A stretch of 64,000 bases of DNA from Akkermansiaceae bacterium (lineage in GTDB: Bacteria; Verrucomicrobiota; Verrucomicrobiia; Verrucomicrobiales; Akkermansiaceae). Shown here in pieces: positions 1 through 9,032 of the stretch. The notes beneath the pieces were generated by a model. The model was given only the letters and a program-made list of their open reading frames with translations. It made no database searches and had not been told where the DNA came from. The translations under genes were made by a program, and so were the position numbers. The stretch covers positions 1 through 64,000 of the forward strand of contig JACKQB010000001.1 of assembly GCA_024233115.1 (NCBI GenBank), read 5' to 3'. Every line of letters starts with the position of its first letter. Positions within the stretch are counted from its first letter, which is position 1.

Positions 1-90
1 GAAATGCCGTCTGAACAGAGTTTGGATATCGATACGCAAGAGGATTTTGATCGGTGTGAGCAACTTTTGCGTGAAATGAGCGGGAAGTGA
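1..90 (+). CDS. neuA: C-terminal end of a CMP-sialic acid synthetase-like cytidylyltransferase (partial)
   Basis: The first 30 codons are open in frame 1 and end in TGA at 88-90. The visible tail reads SLDIDTQEDFDRCEQLL, which matches the usual end of NeuA/PseF-type cytidylyltransferases (an S-x-D-I-D-T-x-x-D-F signature). These enzymes activate a nonulosonic acid with CTP. NeuB and NeuC follow at once, so an activation role for the same sugar fits. Only the last 29 residues are in the window, so the family call rests on this tail plus context. Confidence 0.6.
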   Translation, partial: EMPSEQSLDIDTQEDFDRCEQLLREMSGK

Positions 91-108
91 ATTTTTAAAT
101 AGTAAAAG

Positions 109-1158
109 ATGATTATTGGAAATAGAACAATAGGTTTGTTAGAGCCGCCACTTATCATAGCAGAAATAGGTATAAACCATGGAGGGGATCTGAAAGTTGC
201 CAAATCTATGGTGCTTCACGCTGCTAAATCTGGCTGCGAGGTAATAAAGCATCAGACACATTTTGTGGAAGATGAAATGACAGATGAGGCCAAAACTGTA
301 TTTCCTCCCAATTCTGATAAATCAATTTGGGATGTAATGGCGGAGTGTGCATTAACACCTGATGAAGAGGTTCAACTGAAAGAATATACTGAGAGGATGG
401 GGATGATCTATTTATCTACACCGTTCTCGCGATCTGCTGCTGATTTTCTAAATGAAATTGGTGTAACAGCCTTCAAGATAGGTTCCGGAGAATGCAATCA
501 TTTGCCATTGGTCCGTCATATTGCCGGTTTTGGAAAGCCGGTGATATTAAGTACTGGTATGCAAAATTTAGAAGACATTAGGCCATCTGTCGCAATCCTA
601 GAAAGTGCAGGAGTCGATTATGCATTGATGGAATGCACAAACCTATACCCCTCTCCACCAGAGATTGTTAGTCTCCAAGGAGTCACTGAACTACGGAAGG
701 CTTTTCCTAAGGCTGTTGTTGGGTTTTCTGATCATAGTATTGGACCGGAGATTGCTTTGGCATCAGTGGCTTTGGGTGCATCTATAATTGAAAGACACTA
801 CACGGATACTCGATACCGAACGGGACCTGACATCATTTGTTCTATGGATCCCGCAGAACTTCGACATCTTATCGATCGCTCTAAGGAGATACATACAGCC
901 TTGATGAATCCTAAGCAGCGCACAGAGCCGGAAGGAGATGTGTATAACTTCGCTAGAGGCTCTGTTGTGGCGGATTGTAATTTGAGTGCGGGGCAAGAAA
1001 TAGGGGAAATGGACATATGGGCTCGGCGACCAGGAAACGGTGAAATATCCGTAGAACACTTTGATAGATTGGTTGGGGCACGGATATTACGTGACGTTAG
1101 GCGCAACGAACAATTGAAGTGGGCAGATATTGATCTGAATTTCCGTGACGTGGAGTAA
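109..1158 (+). CDS. neuB: N-acetylneuraminate synthase family protein (NeuB)
   Basis: This 349-residue protein has the two-domain layout of sialic acid synthases. An N-terminal TIM barrel opens with EIGINHGG near residues 19-26 and includes the KIGSGE segment near residue 123. A C-terminal SAF/antifreeze-like domain starts at about residue 285 (RGSVVADCNLSAGQEI). The family condenses phosphoenolpyruvate with N-acetylmannosamine or a related hexosamine in the cytoplasm. It sits between a CMP-sugar synthetase tail and neuC, so it should make a sialic-acid-like sugar for the surface polysaccharide. Whether the product is Neu5Ac or another nonulosonate cannot be read from the sequence. Confidence 0.9.
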   Translation: MIIGNRTIGLLEPPLIIAEIGINHGGDLKVAKSMVLHAAKSGCEVIKHQTHFVEDEMTDEAKTVFPPNSDKSIWDVMAECALTPDEEVQLKEYTERMGMIYLSTPFSRSAADFLNEIGVTAFKIGSGECNHLPLVRHIAGFGKPVILSTGMQNLEDIRPSVAILESAGVDYALMECTNLYPSPPEIVSLQGVTELRKAFPKAVVGFSDHSIGPEIALASVALGASIIERHYTDTRYRTGPDIICSMDPAELRHLIDRSKEIHTALMNPKQRTEPEGDVYNFARGSVVADCNLSAGQEIGEMDIWARRPGNGEISVEHFDRLVGARILRDVRRNEQLKWADIDLNFRDVE

Positions 1159-1164
1159 GACACG

Positions 1165-2283
1165 ATGAATATGAAAAGGCTACTGTTCATAACAGGCACC
1201 AGAGCTGATTACGGTAAGCTAGAGCCATTAGCCATGGCTGCGCAGGTTGCTGGCTTTAAGATTAGTTTTTTTATAACGGGGATGCATATGATGTGCCGTT
1301 ATGGAGAAACAAGGGTTGAGGTTCGCCGCTTCCCCGAGGCTGAATTTTTTGAATTTGTTAATCAACGTGAGGGAGATCCCTTGGATTTTGTGCTGGCTAA
1401 GACTGTAATGGGGTTTTCTGATTTTGTGCATGAGCACAAGCCTGATCTTGTTATCGTACATGGAGATCGTGTCGAAGCTCTGGCTACCTCGATTGTTTGT
1501 GCAATGAAGTATATTCCAAGTGCTCATATTGAAGGTGGTGAAGTTTCAGGAACTATAGATGAAAGCTTAAGGCATTGTAATACTAAATTATGTACAACTC
1601 ATTTTGTATGTTCGGAAGCGGCTTACCATAGAGTAATTAATTTAGGTGAGGCGGAAGACCGGGTGTTTTGCATAGGTTCTCCAGAACTGGATACTCATGC
1701 TAAACCATCGGGAGTTAGTATTGAGGAAGTGGCACAGCGGTATGAAGTGCCAACTCAAAACTACGGAGTAGTCATATTTCATCCCGTAACATCTGAGGTC
1801 AAAATGATAGGCAAACAAGCTGAGGCGTTATTTGATCGTTTGGTCACTTGTGGTAGGAATTTTGTCGTAATTATGCCTAACAATGACCCGGGTACTGAGA
1901 AAATTATTGAGGTGCTGGACAAATTACCTAAAGATCGCTTTCGAATTATTGCCTCAATGCGCTTCAACTATTTTTCAGAGTTGCTTAGGAATGCTTCAGC
2001 AATGATTGGTAATAGTAGTGTGGGCGTAAGAGAAGCCCCGTTTTTGGGTGTTCCAAGTCTTGATATTGGAACACGGCAAAATGAACGGGCGACTTCGCCT
2101 TCCATAGTATCGGCATCTGCTTATGATTCATCTATTATAGATGATTTTCTTTCAACTCGGTGGGGAGAACGCTGTGAACGGTCTCTTGAGTTTGGTGTGG
2201 GGCAAGCTGCCGCAAAGTTTGTAGAAGTCTTGATGAGGCCGGACTATTGGTCTTTTTCGCAACAAAAAAAGTTCAATGGGTAA
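1165..2283 (+). CDS. neuC: UDP-N-acetylglucosamine 2-epimerase, hydrolysing (NeuC)
   Basis: The 372-residue protein starts with the typical FITGTRADYGKLEPL segment and carries VHGDRVEALA and HIEGGEVSGTIDESLRH. These are hallmarks of the hydrolysing UDP-GlcNAc 2-epimerases (GT-B fold). NeuC releases ManNAc from UDP-GlcNAc, the substrate of NeuB. The gene begins 6 bases after neuB and overlaps the next gene by 8 bases, so it is part of one transcript. A 2,4-diacetamido sugar substrate, as in legionaminic acid synthesis, cannot be excluded. Confidence 0.9.
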   Translation: MNMKRLLFITGTRADYGKLEPLAMAAQVAGFKISFFITGMHMMCRYGETRVEVRRFPEAEFFEFVNQREGDPLDFVLAKTVMGFSDFVHEHKPDLVIVHGDRVEALATSIVCAMKYIPSAHIEGGEVSGTIDESLRHCNTKLCTTHFVCSEAAYHRVINLGEAEDRVFCIGSPELDTHAKPSGVSIEEVAQRYEVPTQNYGVVIFHPVTSEVKMIGKQAEALFDRLVTCGRNFVVIMPNNDPGTEKIIEVLDKLPKDRFRIIASMRFNYFSELLRNASAMIGNSSVGVREAPFLGVPSLDIGTRQNERATSPSIVSASAYDSSIIDDFLSTRWGERCERSLEFGVGQAAAKFVEVLMRPDYWSFSQQKKFNG

Positions 2284-3037
2284 GATAAATGCAATTACTA
2301 ACAAGCAAGTTTTCGACTGCTTGGATTCGTTGTTGGTTGAGGGTGATGACGTATTTGTGCACTCATCATTGAGCGGTGTTGGTGATTTGGAAGATGGGGC
2401 AGAGGGAATAATAGAATCCATGTTAGATATAGTGTCGCCTAACGAGGGTACCTTGGTTTTTCCTACTGCGACCACAACGTTTGCCAAGACGGGGTTCTTT
2501 GATGTGAGCCTGACTCCCAGTGAAACGGGTGCGATGACAGAACTATTTAGGTTAAAATATGCGCAAAAACGCTCTTGCGTTCCAATGTATAGTTTCGCGG
2601 CTACAGGTAAGAATTATCTGGATTACACATCAGTTTACGACGGGTTTTTAGAGGAATATTCGCCATTGTTGAGTTTGATAAAAAACAGAGGAAAAATTTT
2701 GCTTTTTGGTGTAGATTATAACAAGTGCAGTATATATCATCTATCAGAGGAGCGGAAGATGGTAGATTACAACTTCTACAAAACCTTTTCAGGGATTGTC
2801 GTGGACGAACAAGGGGAGAGCAGAGAAGGCTCTCAAAGATACTATGTTAGAAAAAGGTTAAACACTATCAAGGAAGTAAATTGGGTGGGCGGTATACTTG
2901 AGAGTCGAGGAAAAGTCCAGGTTGGTCGTCTGGGAGCGAAAGTAATCAAATCATTCCTAGCCAAAGATTTTGATGACCTATGTATGGAAGTGCTGAGCGA
3001 TAATGCCAAAGCATTCATTAAGTGCAGTGAAGGTTGA
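2276..3037 (+). CDS. AAC(3)-like N-acetyltransferase
   Basis: The protein (253 residues) resembles the aminoglycoside 3-N-acetyltransferase fold: VFVHSSLSGVG near residue 27, GTLVFPT near 60, SETGAMTELFR near 82 and a KCSIYHLSEE segment near residue 158 corresponding to the active-site region. In polysaccharide loci such proteins are thought to acetylate an amino sugar with acetyl-CoA rather than give drug resistance. It overlaps the end of neuC by 8 bases, which indicates translational coupling and a role in the same sugar pathway. The substrate is unknown. Confidence 0.75.
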   Translation: MGKINAITNKQVFDCLDSLLVEGDDVFVHSSLSGVGDLEDGAEGIIESMLDIVSPNEGTLVFPTATTTFAKTGFFDVSLTPSETGAMTELFRLKYAQKRSCVPMYSFAATGKNYLDYTSVYDGFLEEYSPLLSLIKNRGKILLFGVDYNKCSIYHLSEERKMVDYNFYKTFSGIVVDEQGESREGSQRYYVRKRLNTIKEVNWVGGILESRGKVQVGRLGAKVIKSFLAKDFDDLCMEVLSDNAKAFIKCSEG

Positions 3038-3055
3038 TTAATTAAGACTAATGTA

Positions 3056-4303
3056 ATGCTTGAAAAAGTCCTAAAAGAAATGCCTGATAGCTACAGGTGG
3101 ATCTTCGCGGGGACAGACCTTCTGAAGGATATATATCTGGCAGAAAGAACACCGATTTTTGGTCCTCGCGGACGTCTAGTTCGTAGAATTGTCAGCTGCT
3201 TACCTTTTCATTGGTTACGCTTTCTGTTTATTGTTAGTATAGCCAGTATTGATGTAACATGTCTTCGGATCAAAGCGGGGAGACAAAAGGAGGAATTACC
3301 CAGGGGATGCCGGATATTTGTAGGCTTTGGAGCAGGCCCAGAAAAAGGCATGTGGAAAGCGTATGAGACTGAATCTGAAACAGTAGCAATACGCCTTGAC
3401 GAGACTGAATTTAGCAGTTGGGGTAAGTATAAAAATTTATCAATAGTTAAGCTCTGGTCGAGCGTATGGGCATTGGCTAGTGCAGAGTTTAGGGCACTGA
3501 GCAGTGCAAACGAAAAAGCCTTAAGAGACAGGTGGCTTGATACATTCACGTGTCTTGGGTTGGGGTTATCGAGGTATGTATTCTATCGTGAGTGGTGGTT
3601 GTCTCTTCGTGACAGCGAGCTTTCAGAGGTTGTTTTCATCTCTGCGGATAAGGCTGCACACGCCTGCATAGACGCTGGTATACGTAGAGTAAAATACAGG
3701 CAGCATGGCCTACTAAGAAAGAGTATTGTGATGCCTAAGTTTGAACATGCACGGTTTTTAACAGCTATCGAAGCTGCTTGGTTCGCAAATTTTCTACCTC
3801 GAAGCCAGATTGAGGTGTTGGAGGGGCAAACAGGACAGATGCATCACGACAAGGTAATGCTCTTTACCTCGGTGTTCGATACCGATACATTTTCGCGGGA
3901 ATGCGACTTGCCGAGGGTGCGAGCTATTGTGGAATGGGCACAAACGATGGGCCTTCGAATTCTAGTACGAAAGCATCCGCGTGAGGAGGGAGGATTCTGG
4001 GAAACACATTTTCCTCAGTTGGAAGTGGATGCTTCTCCAGACAACTTTGAACAGGTAGTTAGACGGGTGTGTCCAATGTTCGTTGTTTCATGGTTTTCGA
4101 CCTGTTTAGTGGATGCACTGAAAATGAACGTTGTTCCTGTCAGTGTGATGTCGCCGGGGCATGAATTGTTACAGGATATTGTTTTCAATGTGGAAACTAA
4201 TTGTTTGCTTTGGCCTAAGGCGCGTGAGGTGATGGAGATACTGACAGAGGGCAGAGTGAGCGTGGAGTCGGTGGTGTTGAGTCTGAGTGCAGATAGACAA
4301 TGA
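3056..4303 (+). CDS. Possible sialyltransferase-like GT-B enzyme (unassigned)
   Basis: I do not recognise a close family for this 415-residue protein. It has a hydrophobic stretch near residues 50-68, then a GT-B-like body. The motif RKHPREE (about 305-311), followed about 35 residues later by SWFST (345-349), resembles the HP motif and the downstream Ser/Thr motif of bacterial sialyltransferases and polysialyltransferases. A YRQHG segment lies near residue 214. It directly follows the neu genes and ends in a 4-base overlap with the next glycosyltransferase. A nonulosonate transferase is therefore the best guess; a capsule-modifying protein without transferase activity is the alternative. Confidence 0.45.
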   Translation: MLEKVLKEMPDSYRWIFAGTDLLKDIYLAERTPIFGPRGRLVRRIVSCLPFHWLRFLFIVSIASIDVTCLRIKAGRQKEELPRGCRIFVGFGAGPEKGMWKAYETESETVAIRLDETEFSSWGKYKNLSIVKLWSSVWALASAEFRALSSANEKALRDRWLDTFTCLGLGLSRYVFYREWWLSLRDSELSEVVFISADKAAHACIDAGIRRVKYRQHGLLRKSIVMPKFEHARFLTAIEAAWFANFLPRSQIEVLEGQTGQMHHDKVMLFTSVFDTDTFSRECDLPRVRAIVEWAQTMGLRILVRKHPREEGGFWETHFPQLEVDASPDNFEQVVRRVCPMFVVSWFSTCLVDALKMNVVPVSVMSPGHELLQDIVFNVETNCLLWPKAREVMEILTEGRVSVESVVLSLSADRQ

Positions 4304-5406
4304 TAAACAAGAGGACTATTTATGTTTCTCGGTTGGTGGATGCTGAGAACACAAATGCCCAGGTGCTGAATACACGGGCTATGCTTTCGCGTTTCAGTTC
4401 AGATAGAATCACATGGTGCGCTCCTCACTATCACGTTGCTGACGAGGAGGTATCACGGCGGGGTAATGTTAGGCTCCACAAGTTGGTAAACAATGGCTTT
4501 TGGCGCTGCCATTCAGCGTTACTATACCAAGGTTCCTATGATGCAGTGTTCTATCCAGGAGGGGAGTGGTTTGATAGCTTGGGGCTTCTTCTGAGGAAGT
4601 TATTGAGGCGTCGTATACCAGTTATCGCGACTCTTGAGGGGCTTGTGGGTAACTTTGCCCGAGAGTATGAGTATTCAGACTGGGCGGGACACCATGTTTA
4701 TTGTCAACGCGTGGGTAGAAAGACACTTGCCCGTCTTGACAGGCTCTATCATCAAGCGGATCATGTCATAGCAATTAGCCCCTTTCTGGCCGAGATGGGT
4801 CGACGTCGTTACGGCAATAAATTTAGCGTGTTACCGCTAGGCATCGACACAAGTGTTTTTCACGCTGAAGACAAGTGCGGGAAGAATAGGCGTTCAATTG
4901 TAGTCTCTGCGGGCAACCTTGGTGCTGGGAAACGACCAGAAATTTTCATTGAGCTCGCGAGGCGGCATCCCACTACTGATTTTGTTTGGTACGGTGGCGG
5001 GGACCCTGAATTATCTGCATTTCGTGAGAAAACCGTTATGGAAGGATTGAGTAACCTTAGCTTTCCAGGTAGTGTGCAGCCTTTGGAATTAGCCAAGGCT
5101 TTTCGTGCTGCCGATCTTTTTGTAATGCCCTCAATGACGGAAGGTGTTCCCAAGGTTACACAGGAAGCAGCAGCCTGTGGTTTGGCGATTGTAATGTTCG
5201 GACACTTTGAGGCACCGTCTGTCGCGAACGGGGTAAACGGGTTTGTCGTGTGGGATGACGAGGAGTTTTACAGTCATGTAAGTCAACTCATACAGGATAG
5301 CCGTCTCAGGCTCAAAATGGGGTCGAAGGCTATCGAGATGAGCAAGGATTATTCATGGGATGAGATAGCACCCAGATGGGAAAAGTGTATCCTTAGCTCA
5401 CTATGA
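4300..5406 (+). CDS. Glycosyltransferase family 4 (GT-B)
   Basis: This 368-residue protein has the C-terminal half of a GT4 retaining glycosyltransferase. It shows PLGIDTSVFH near residue 173, a GAGKRPEIFIELA segment that begins the nucleotide-binding domain, and the catalytic E-x7-E region EGVPKVTQEAAACGLAIV near residue 281. The enzyme should transfer a sugar from an NDP donor onto the lipid-linked repeat unit at the inner face of the membrane. It overlaps the upstream gene by 4 bases. Donor and acceptor cannot be told from sequence. Confidence 0.85.
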   Translation: MINKRTIYVSRLVDAENTNAQVLNTRAMLSRFSSDRITWCAPHYHVADEEVSRRGNVRLHKLVNNGFWRCHSALLYQGSYDAVFYPGGEWFDSLGLLLRKLLRRRIPVIATLEGLVGNFAREYEYSDWAGHHVYCQRVGRKTLARLDRLYHQADHVIAISPFLAEMGRRRYGNKFSVLPLGIDTSVFHAEDKCGKNRRSIVVSAGNLGAGKRPEIFIELARRHPTTDFVWYGGGDPELSAFREKTVMEGLSNLSFPGSVQPLELAKAFRAADLFVMPSMTEGVPKVTQEAAACGLAIVMFGHFEAPSVANGVNGFVVWDDEEFYSHVSQLIQDSRLRLKMGSKAIEMSKDYSWDEIAPRWEKCILSSL

Positions 5407-5581
5407 GCTGATGTCTCCACGGTATAAGTTTGAAGTGGTCTCGTTTTTCTTGCCAGAAAAAAAATGAGTTTTGTTGATGTTTTGCTGGTTCTGTTGGGGG
5501 CTTGGTTTCGGGTTTGTTCTCCGTAGCAGGAGAGGTGGAATCGAGGGGCTGGTGCGAAAATGTCGAGCAATTGATAGATTG

Positions 5582-6298
5582 ATGAAGCAACTTTTACTCA
5601 GGTTTATTCGCGCGTGCAATCGGCGTTTTGCTGGTAGGACTGTGGTCGTGATTGGGGATTCACATTGTGAGGTCTTTGGTCATGATTATTTTCGCATTAA
5701 GTTTCCGTTCACTCGGTTTGATGTGCGTGCTATTCATGGGGCCACCGCTTCGGGTTTGGAAAACCCAAATTCAAAGACTCGTGCAGGCAACTATTTTGAA
5801 GAAGCCGCTTTATCAGCGGCCTTTCGCGGCACGCCTGTCATACTGATGCTGGGCGAAGTTGATACTGGTTTCGTGATTTGGTATAGAGCTAATAAATATG
5901 CTGCAAGCGTTGATCTTATGATGGAAACTGCAGTGAAAAATTATACCAAGTTAATTAAACATGTATCCGAAAGATGCAGCGCTATAGTAATTAGCACGCC
6001 TTTGCCAACTATATCAGATGATAATGATTGGGGAGATATATCCAATCAGCGCAAAGCTGTTACTGCAAGCCAAGTGGACAGAACGGCCTTGACCATCCGG
6101 TTTAATTCAGAGATCGAGAAGCATTGTAGTATTCTCAATGTGCCATATATTAATCTTGACCGTGAAAGTATTGGAGTTGATGGCCTCATATCAAAGGCAT
6201 TGACACACTCAGACCCCAGCAATCACCACTATAATCCTTTGGCTCATGCCAAGGTTATCACGCCTCACCTGAGACGAGCTCTAAGACGATATCAATAG
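5582..6298 (+). CDS. SGNH-hydrolase-like protein
   Basis: The likely start is the ATG at 5582 (MKQLLL); an upstream in-frame ATG at 5471 adds an odd Trp/Phe-rich leader. The 238-residue product has VVIGDSHCEVFG near residue 20, which fits the GDS block of SGNH esterases, and a late SNHHYNPLAHA segment that could supply the Asp/His pair. SGNH proteins in polysaccharide loci often remove or transfer O-acyl groups. No membrane anchor or clear signal peptide is seen. The family call is moderate and the substrate unknown. Confidence 0.5.
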   Translation: MKQLLLRFIRACNRRFAGRTVVVIGDSHCEVFGHDYFRIKFPFTRFDVRAIHGATASGLENPNSKTRAGNYFEEAALSAAFRGTPVILMLGEVDTGFVIWYRANKYAASVDLMMETAVKNYTKLIKHVSERCSAIVISTPLPTISDDNDWGDISNQRKAVTASQVDRTALTIRFNSEIEKHCSILNVPYINLDRESIGVDGLISKALTHSDPSNHHYNPLAHAKVITPHLRRALRRYQ

Positions 6299-6363
6299 CA
6301 TATAGTCATGGTGCATCCAAATCCAAAGCGGAGTGTGTATTGGCGAATGCTCCTAGCCAAATC

Positions 6364-7872
6364 ATGAGTATTGCAAAGAAAGTGGCGGGACAGTCAAGCT
6401 GGTTCCTAATAGGAAATGTGTTTACATTGCTTGTCGGTTTTTTGTTCCAGGTATATCTCGCCCGGCAGTTGCAGGCTGATGGTCTTGGGGTGTTCGGGCT
6501 TCTAGAGGTAGGTGCAGCGGCACTAACAGGGCTTCTTGGTTTCGGTATAGCACAGGTAATGCTGCGCTTTGTACCGGAGCACGTTAGTCTGGGGCAATAC
6601 GTGGAGCTACATGCACTAATCCGAGGTGGCTTCCTGATACTCCTCGTGACCGGCATGGTCGCGGTAGTTCTCATATTTTTAGCCCTACCAATGCTTCTTC
6701 AGCAGTGGCCCCAGTTGGCGGGACATGAATCCGAGGTAATGGTAGCTTCTTTCATTATCCCGCTGGGTCTACTGCTCTTTGCAAGTACCCAGGCATTGAG
6801 AGGCTTTCATGATGTACGCTTTATCGTAATAGGATCCAGTATCATTCAGCTCATAGTGAAAATTGTTTTGGCCGTGGCGGCGTTATCACTAGGTATGCTG
6901 GTATTGGGTTATGTGTGGGCGGTTGTGGTCTCGATGGGTGTGGCCCTTCTTTGGATGCAGGTAGGTGTTTGGCGTCACCTGAAACTACATCCCGCTGATG
7001 GACCAGGAAGGCTCCGACTGATCCCCGCTTGGCGAAGTTATGGCAGAGTTATGTATGGCAACAGCCTGCTCGGATTCTGGACCGATCCTCTGGACCGGAC
7101 TCTGCTCGTTGTTTTTGCCGGGCCTGCGTCTGTCGGAGTTTTAATGGTCGCTCAGCGGCTATACATGTTGCCAGGTGTTTTTTTTCAAATGTTTCTCTCC
7201 ATCGTCGCCCCCATGATGGCATCTGCTGGCTCTAGCAAGGAGCACGATGAAATCCAGAGAATCTACCATCTCACCACAGACTGGGTTGTTAGGTTGTCAT
7301 TCCCGTTGATTTCTTTCCTGGCGGTGTATGCAGAACCTGTACTAGGCCTATTCGGCTCGCAATTTGCTGAGCAAGGCACCCTGCTACTGAGGATACTACT
7401 ACTCGCACAACTCATAAATCTGGTATCGGGACCCATCGGGACTGTGTTGAATATGTGCGGAGAAGAACGGAGAATGCTCAAGATCAATGCCGCAGCGCTT
7501 TTTCTCAAAGCGGCCCTCATTTGTGCATTGGTACCGATAATTGCCTTGCCGGGGCTTGGGATTGCCGTTCTGGGAATCATGTTAGTTTCAAATGTATCAG
7601 CTCTTCTCGTCGCACATAAAGCATTCGGAGTCCCCTGGTGGAATAGTCGATGTAAACATTGGCTCATACCAGCATTAGTGACAGTGGTAACGACCTGGGC
7701 TGGATGCCCACATTTGAGGTTTACCCAATGGGGGCTGGCTGGGGGGCTCCTATTATCGTATCTTGTTTTTCATGGGAGCCATCTTCTCGTCCATGGGTTC
7801 AACGAAGATGACCAAGAAGTAATCTCAGTAATCCGTAGCAAGCTGGGTAGCATTTTTGCTTCCAGAGGATAA
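6364..7872 (+). CDS. Oligosaccharide flippase, Wzx/MATE-like
   Basis: The protein is almost entirely hydrophobic, with about a dozen membrane segments, and begins KKVAGQSSWFLIGN with the amphipathic start usual for Wzx flippases. Such proteins move undecaprenyl-pyrophosphate-linked repeat units across the inner membrane. The ATG at 6364 is taken as start; a TTG at 6340 would add eight residues. Its position among glycosyltransferases and near a polymerase-like gene (14459) supports a Wzx/Wzy-dependent pathway. Length (502 residues) is normal for the family. Confidence 0.85.
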   Translation: MSIAKKVAGQSSWFLIGNVFTLLVGFLFQVYLARQLQADGLGVFGLLEVGAAALTGLLGFGIAQVMLRFVPEHVSLGQYVELHALIRGGFLILLVTGMVAVVLIFLALPMLLQQWPQLAGHESEVMVASFIIPLGLLLFASTQALRGFHDVRFIVIGSSIIQLIVKIVLAVAALSLGMLVLGYVWAVVVSMGVALLWMQVGVWRHLKLHPADGPGRLRLIPAWRSYGRVMYGNSLLGFWTDPLDRTLLVVFAGPASVGVLMVAQRLYMLPGVFFQMFLSIVAPMMASAGSSKEHDEIQRIYHLTTDWVVRLSFPLISFLAVYAEPVLGLFGSQFAEQGTLLLRILLLAQLINLVSGPIGTVLNMCGEERRMLKINAAALFLKAALICALVPIIALPGLGIAVLGIMLVSNVSALLVAHKAFGVPWWNSRCKHWLIPALVTVVTTWAGCPHLRFTQWGLAGGLLLSYLVFHGSHLLVHGFNEDDQEVISVIRSKLGSIFASRG

Positions 7873-7890
7873 AACCTTTATCAATCAGAA

Positions 7891-8562
7891 ATGAATTCAG
7901 AATACAGTCTAACCAAGGTTTTACGCATGCGCCTCGCCGACTTCCGACACCGTGGAGTTTTCAGTGGTTACCCTGACCAGAACAGGTGTATTTTTATCCA
8001 TATTCCAAAGGCTGCGGGGACGAGTGTTACTCGAACACTCTTTCGCGCCGATTCACGTCATCTCAATTATATGGATTATCAGCGAGCTAACCCCCGGAAG
8101 TTTAAAAAATACTTTAAATTTACATTCGTACGCAATCCATGGGACCGCCTATTCTCCGCCTATTCGTTCCTGGCCAGGGGCGGAATGAACGATTTGGACC
8201 ATGCATGGGCTGGGAAGAACCTGTCTAATTACCCTGACTTCGAGAGCTTCGTCCACGGGTGGGTGAACGAGAAAAATATCTGGTCATGGGTTCATTTTAA
8301 GCCTCAACACTGGTGGCTCTGCGATGGGCGACATAGGATACAGGTGGACTTTGTGGGACGGTTTGAGCAAATGGATAAGGATGTATCGTTTGTGCAGCAA
8401 CGCCTTGGATTGCCAATACAACCTTTGCCTAAAATCAATGTGACCGAGAAAGCAAAACACGCTACTAATCACTATACTCCAGAAACGCAGCAAATTGTGG
8501 CCCAAGTATATCAAACGGACATAAAACTATTTGGATATAGTGAGACAGACTGTTTATATTAG
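7891..8562 (+). CDS. Sulfotransferase family 2-like protein
   Basis: The 223-residue protein has FIHIPKAAGTSVTRTLF at about 35-51, the PAPS 5'-phosphosulfate binding loop of the Sulfotransfer_2 (carbohydrate sulfotransferase) family. It also has FTFVRNPWDRLFSAYSFL near residue 77, the 3'-phosphate binding segment. It should transfer sulfate from PAPS to a sugar hydroxyl. Together with the sialic-acid-type genes this suggests a sulfated, acidic exopolysaccharide. It lies 18 bases behind the flippase. Confidence 0.85.
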   Translation: MNSEYSLTKVLRMRLADFRHRGVFSGYPDQNRCIFIHIPKAAGTSVTRTLFRADSRHLNYMDYQRANPRKFKKYFKFTFVRNPWDRLFSAYSFLARGGMNDLDHAWAGKNLSNYPDFESFVHGWVNEKNIWSWVHFKPQHWWLCDGRHRIQVDFVGRFEQMDKDVSFVQQRLGLPIQPLPKINVTEKAKHATNHYTPETQQIVAQVYQTDIKLFGYSETDCLY

Positions 8563-8572
8563 CCAGTAAGTG

Positions 8573-8653
8573 ATGACAGACATTTACAAAAGCGATAATG
8601 AAAGCATCTTCAAGCGCGTTGTTGGTCAGTTAGGGCAACCAATTGCCTTTTGA
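8573..8653 (+). other. Short open frame, 26 codons, probably relic
   Basis: An ATG at 8573 opens a 26-residue frame ending in TGA at 8651. It begins just after the sulfotransferase and runs into the decayed acyltransferase. I see no known domain. It is either the broken start of that pseudogene or a chance frame. Confidence 0.2.
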
Positions 8654-9030
8654 TCACAAATTTGAGGCTATTCGTGGGTAGCTGTTTCGATGGGCACGGC
8701 TCCTATTTGAAAATGGACATCAGGATGGGATGTCCTCATGCCGAATCCCGGATTACCATTGGAAATGAATTGTGCACTAGCCCCTTGGCGCGTATTGTAA
8801 ACTGTCAATCATGGATTGTGTTTCGAGCCGGGAAGGGTAGAGGCACGTTCACCAAGCAGATTACTCTGGAGGACGAGCTTGGCTCGGAGCCGATGTGATT
8901 GTATTTTAGGGGGGCAGTATTAGTGTAGGTCGCGTCATTGCTGCGGACACCGTGGTCACGAGAGCCGACCTAGCTAGGGTATTGGCTGGAGGAATACAGT
9001 GCAAAATTATCAGAGAAATAAACAGTAGGG
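8650..9030 (+). pseudogene. Decayed hexapeptide-repeat acyltransferase
   Basis: The frame from 8650 encodes a hexapeptide-like stretch (ITIGNELCTSPLARI) and meets TGA at 8896. In the +2 frame from 8880 the typical end of a left-handed beta-helix acyltransferase appears: WLGADVIVF, a TAG at 8907-8909, then GGSISVGRVIAADTVVTRA and finally AGGIQCKIIREI, which matches the usual AGxPAKxIREI ending. At least one frameshift near 8875-8880 and one nonsense codon separate the parts, so the gene is dead. Its tail has no stop of its own and runs in frame into the polysaccharide deacetylase gene. Confidence 0.7.
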
Positions 9031-9032
9031 GG

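Noticed and set aside
2276..3037. A true aminoglycoside resistance gene
   Set aside because: It overlaps neuC and is deep in a polysaccharide operon, where AAC(3)-fold enzymes act on sugars.
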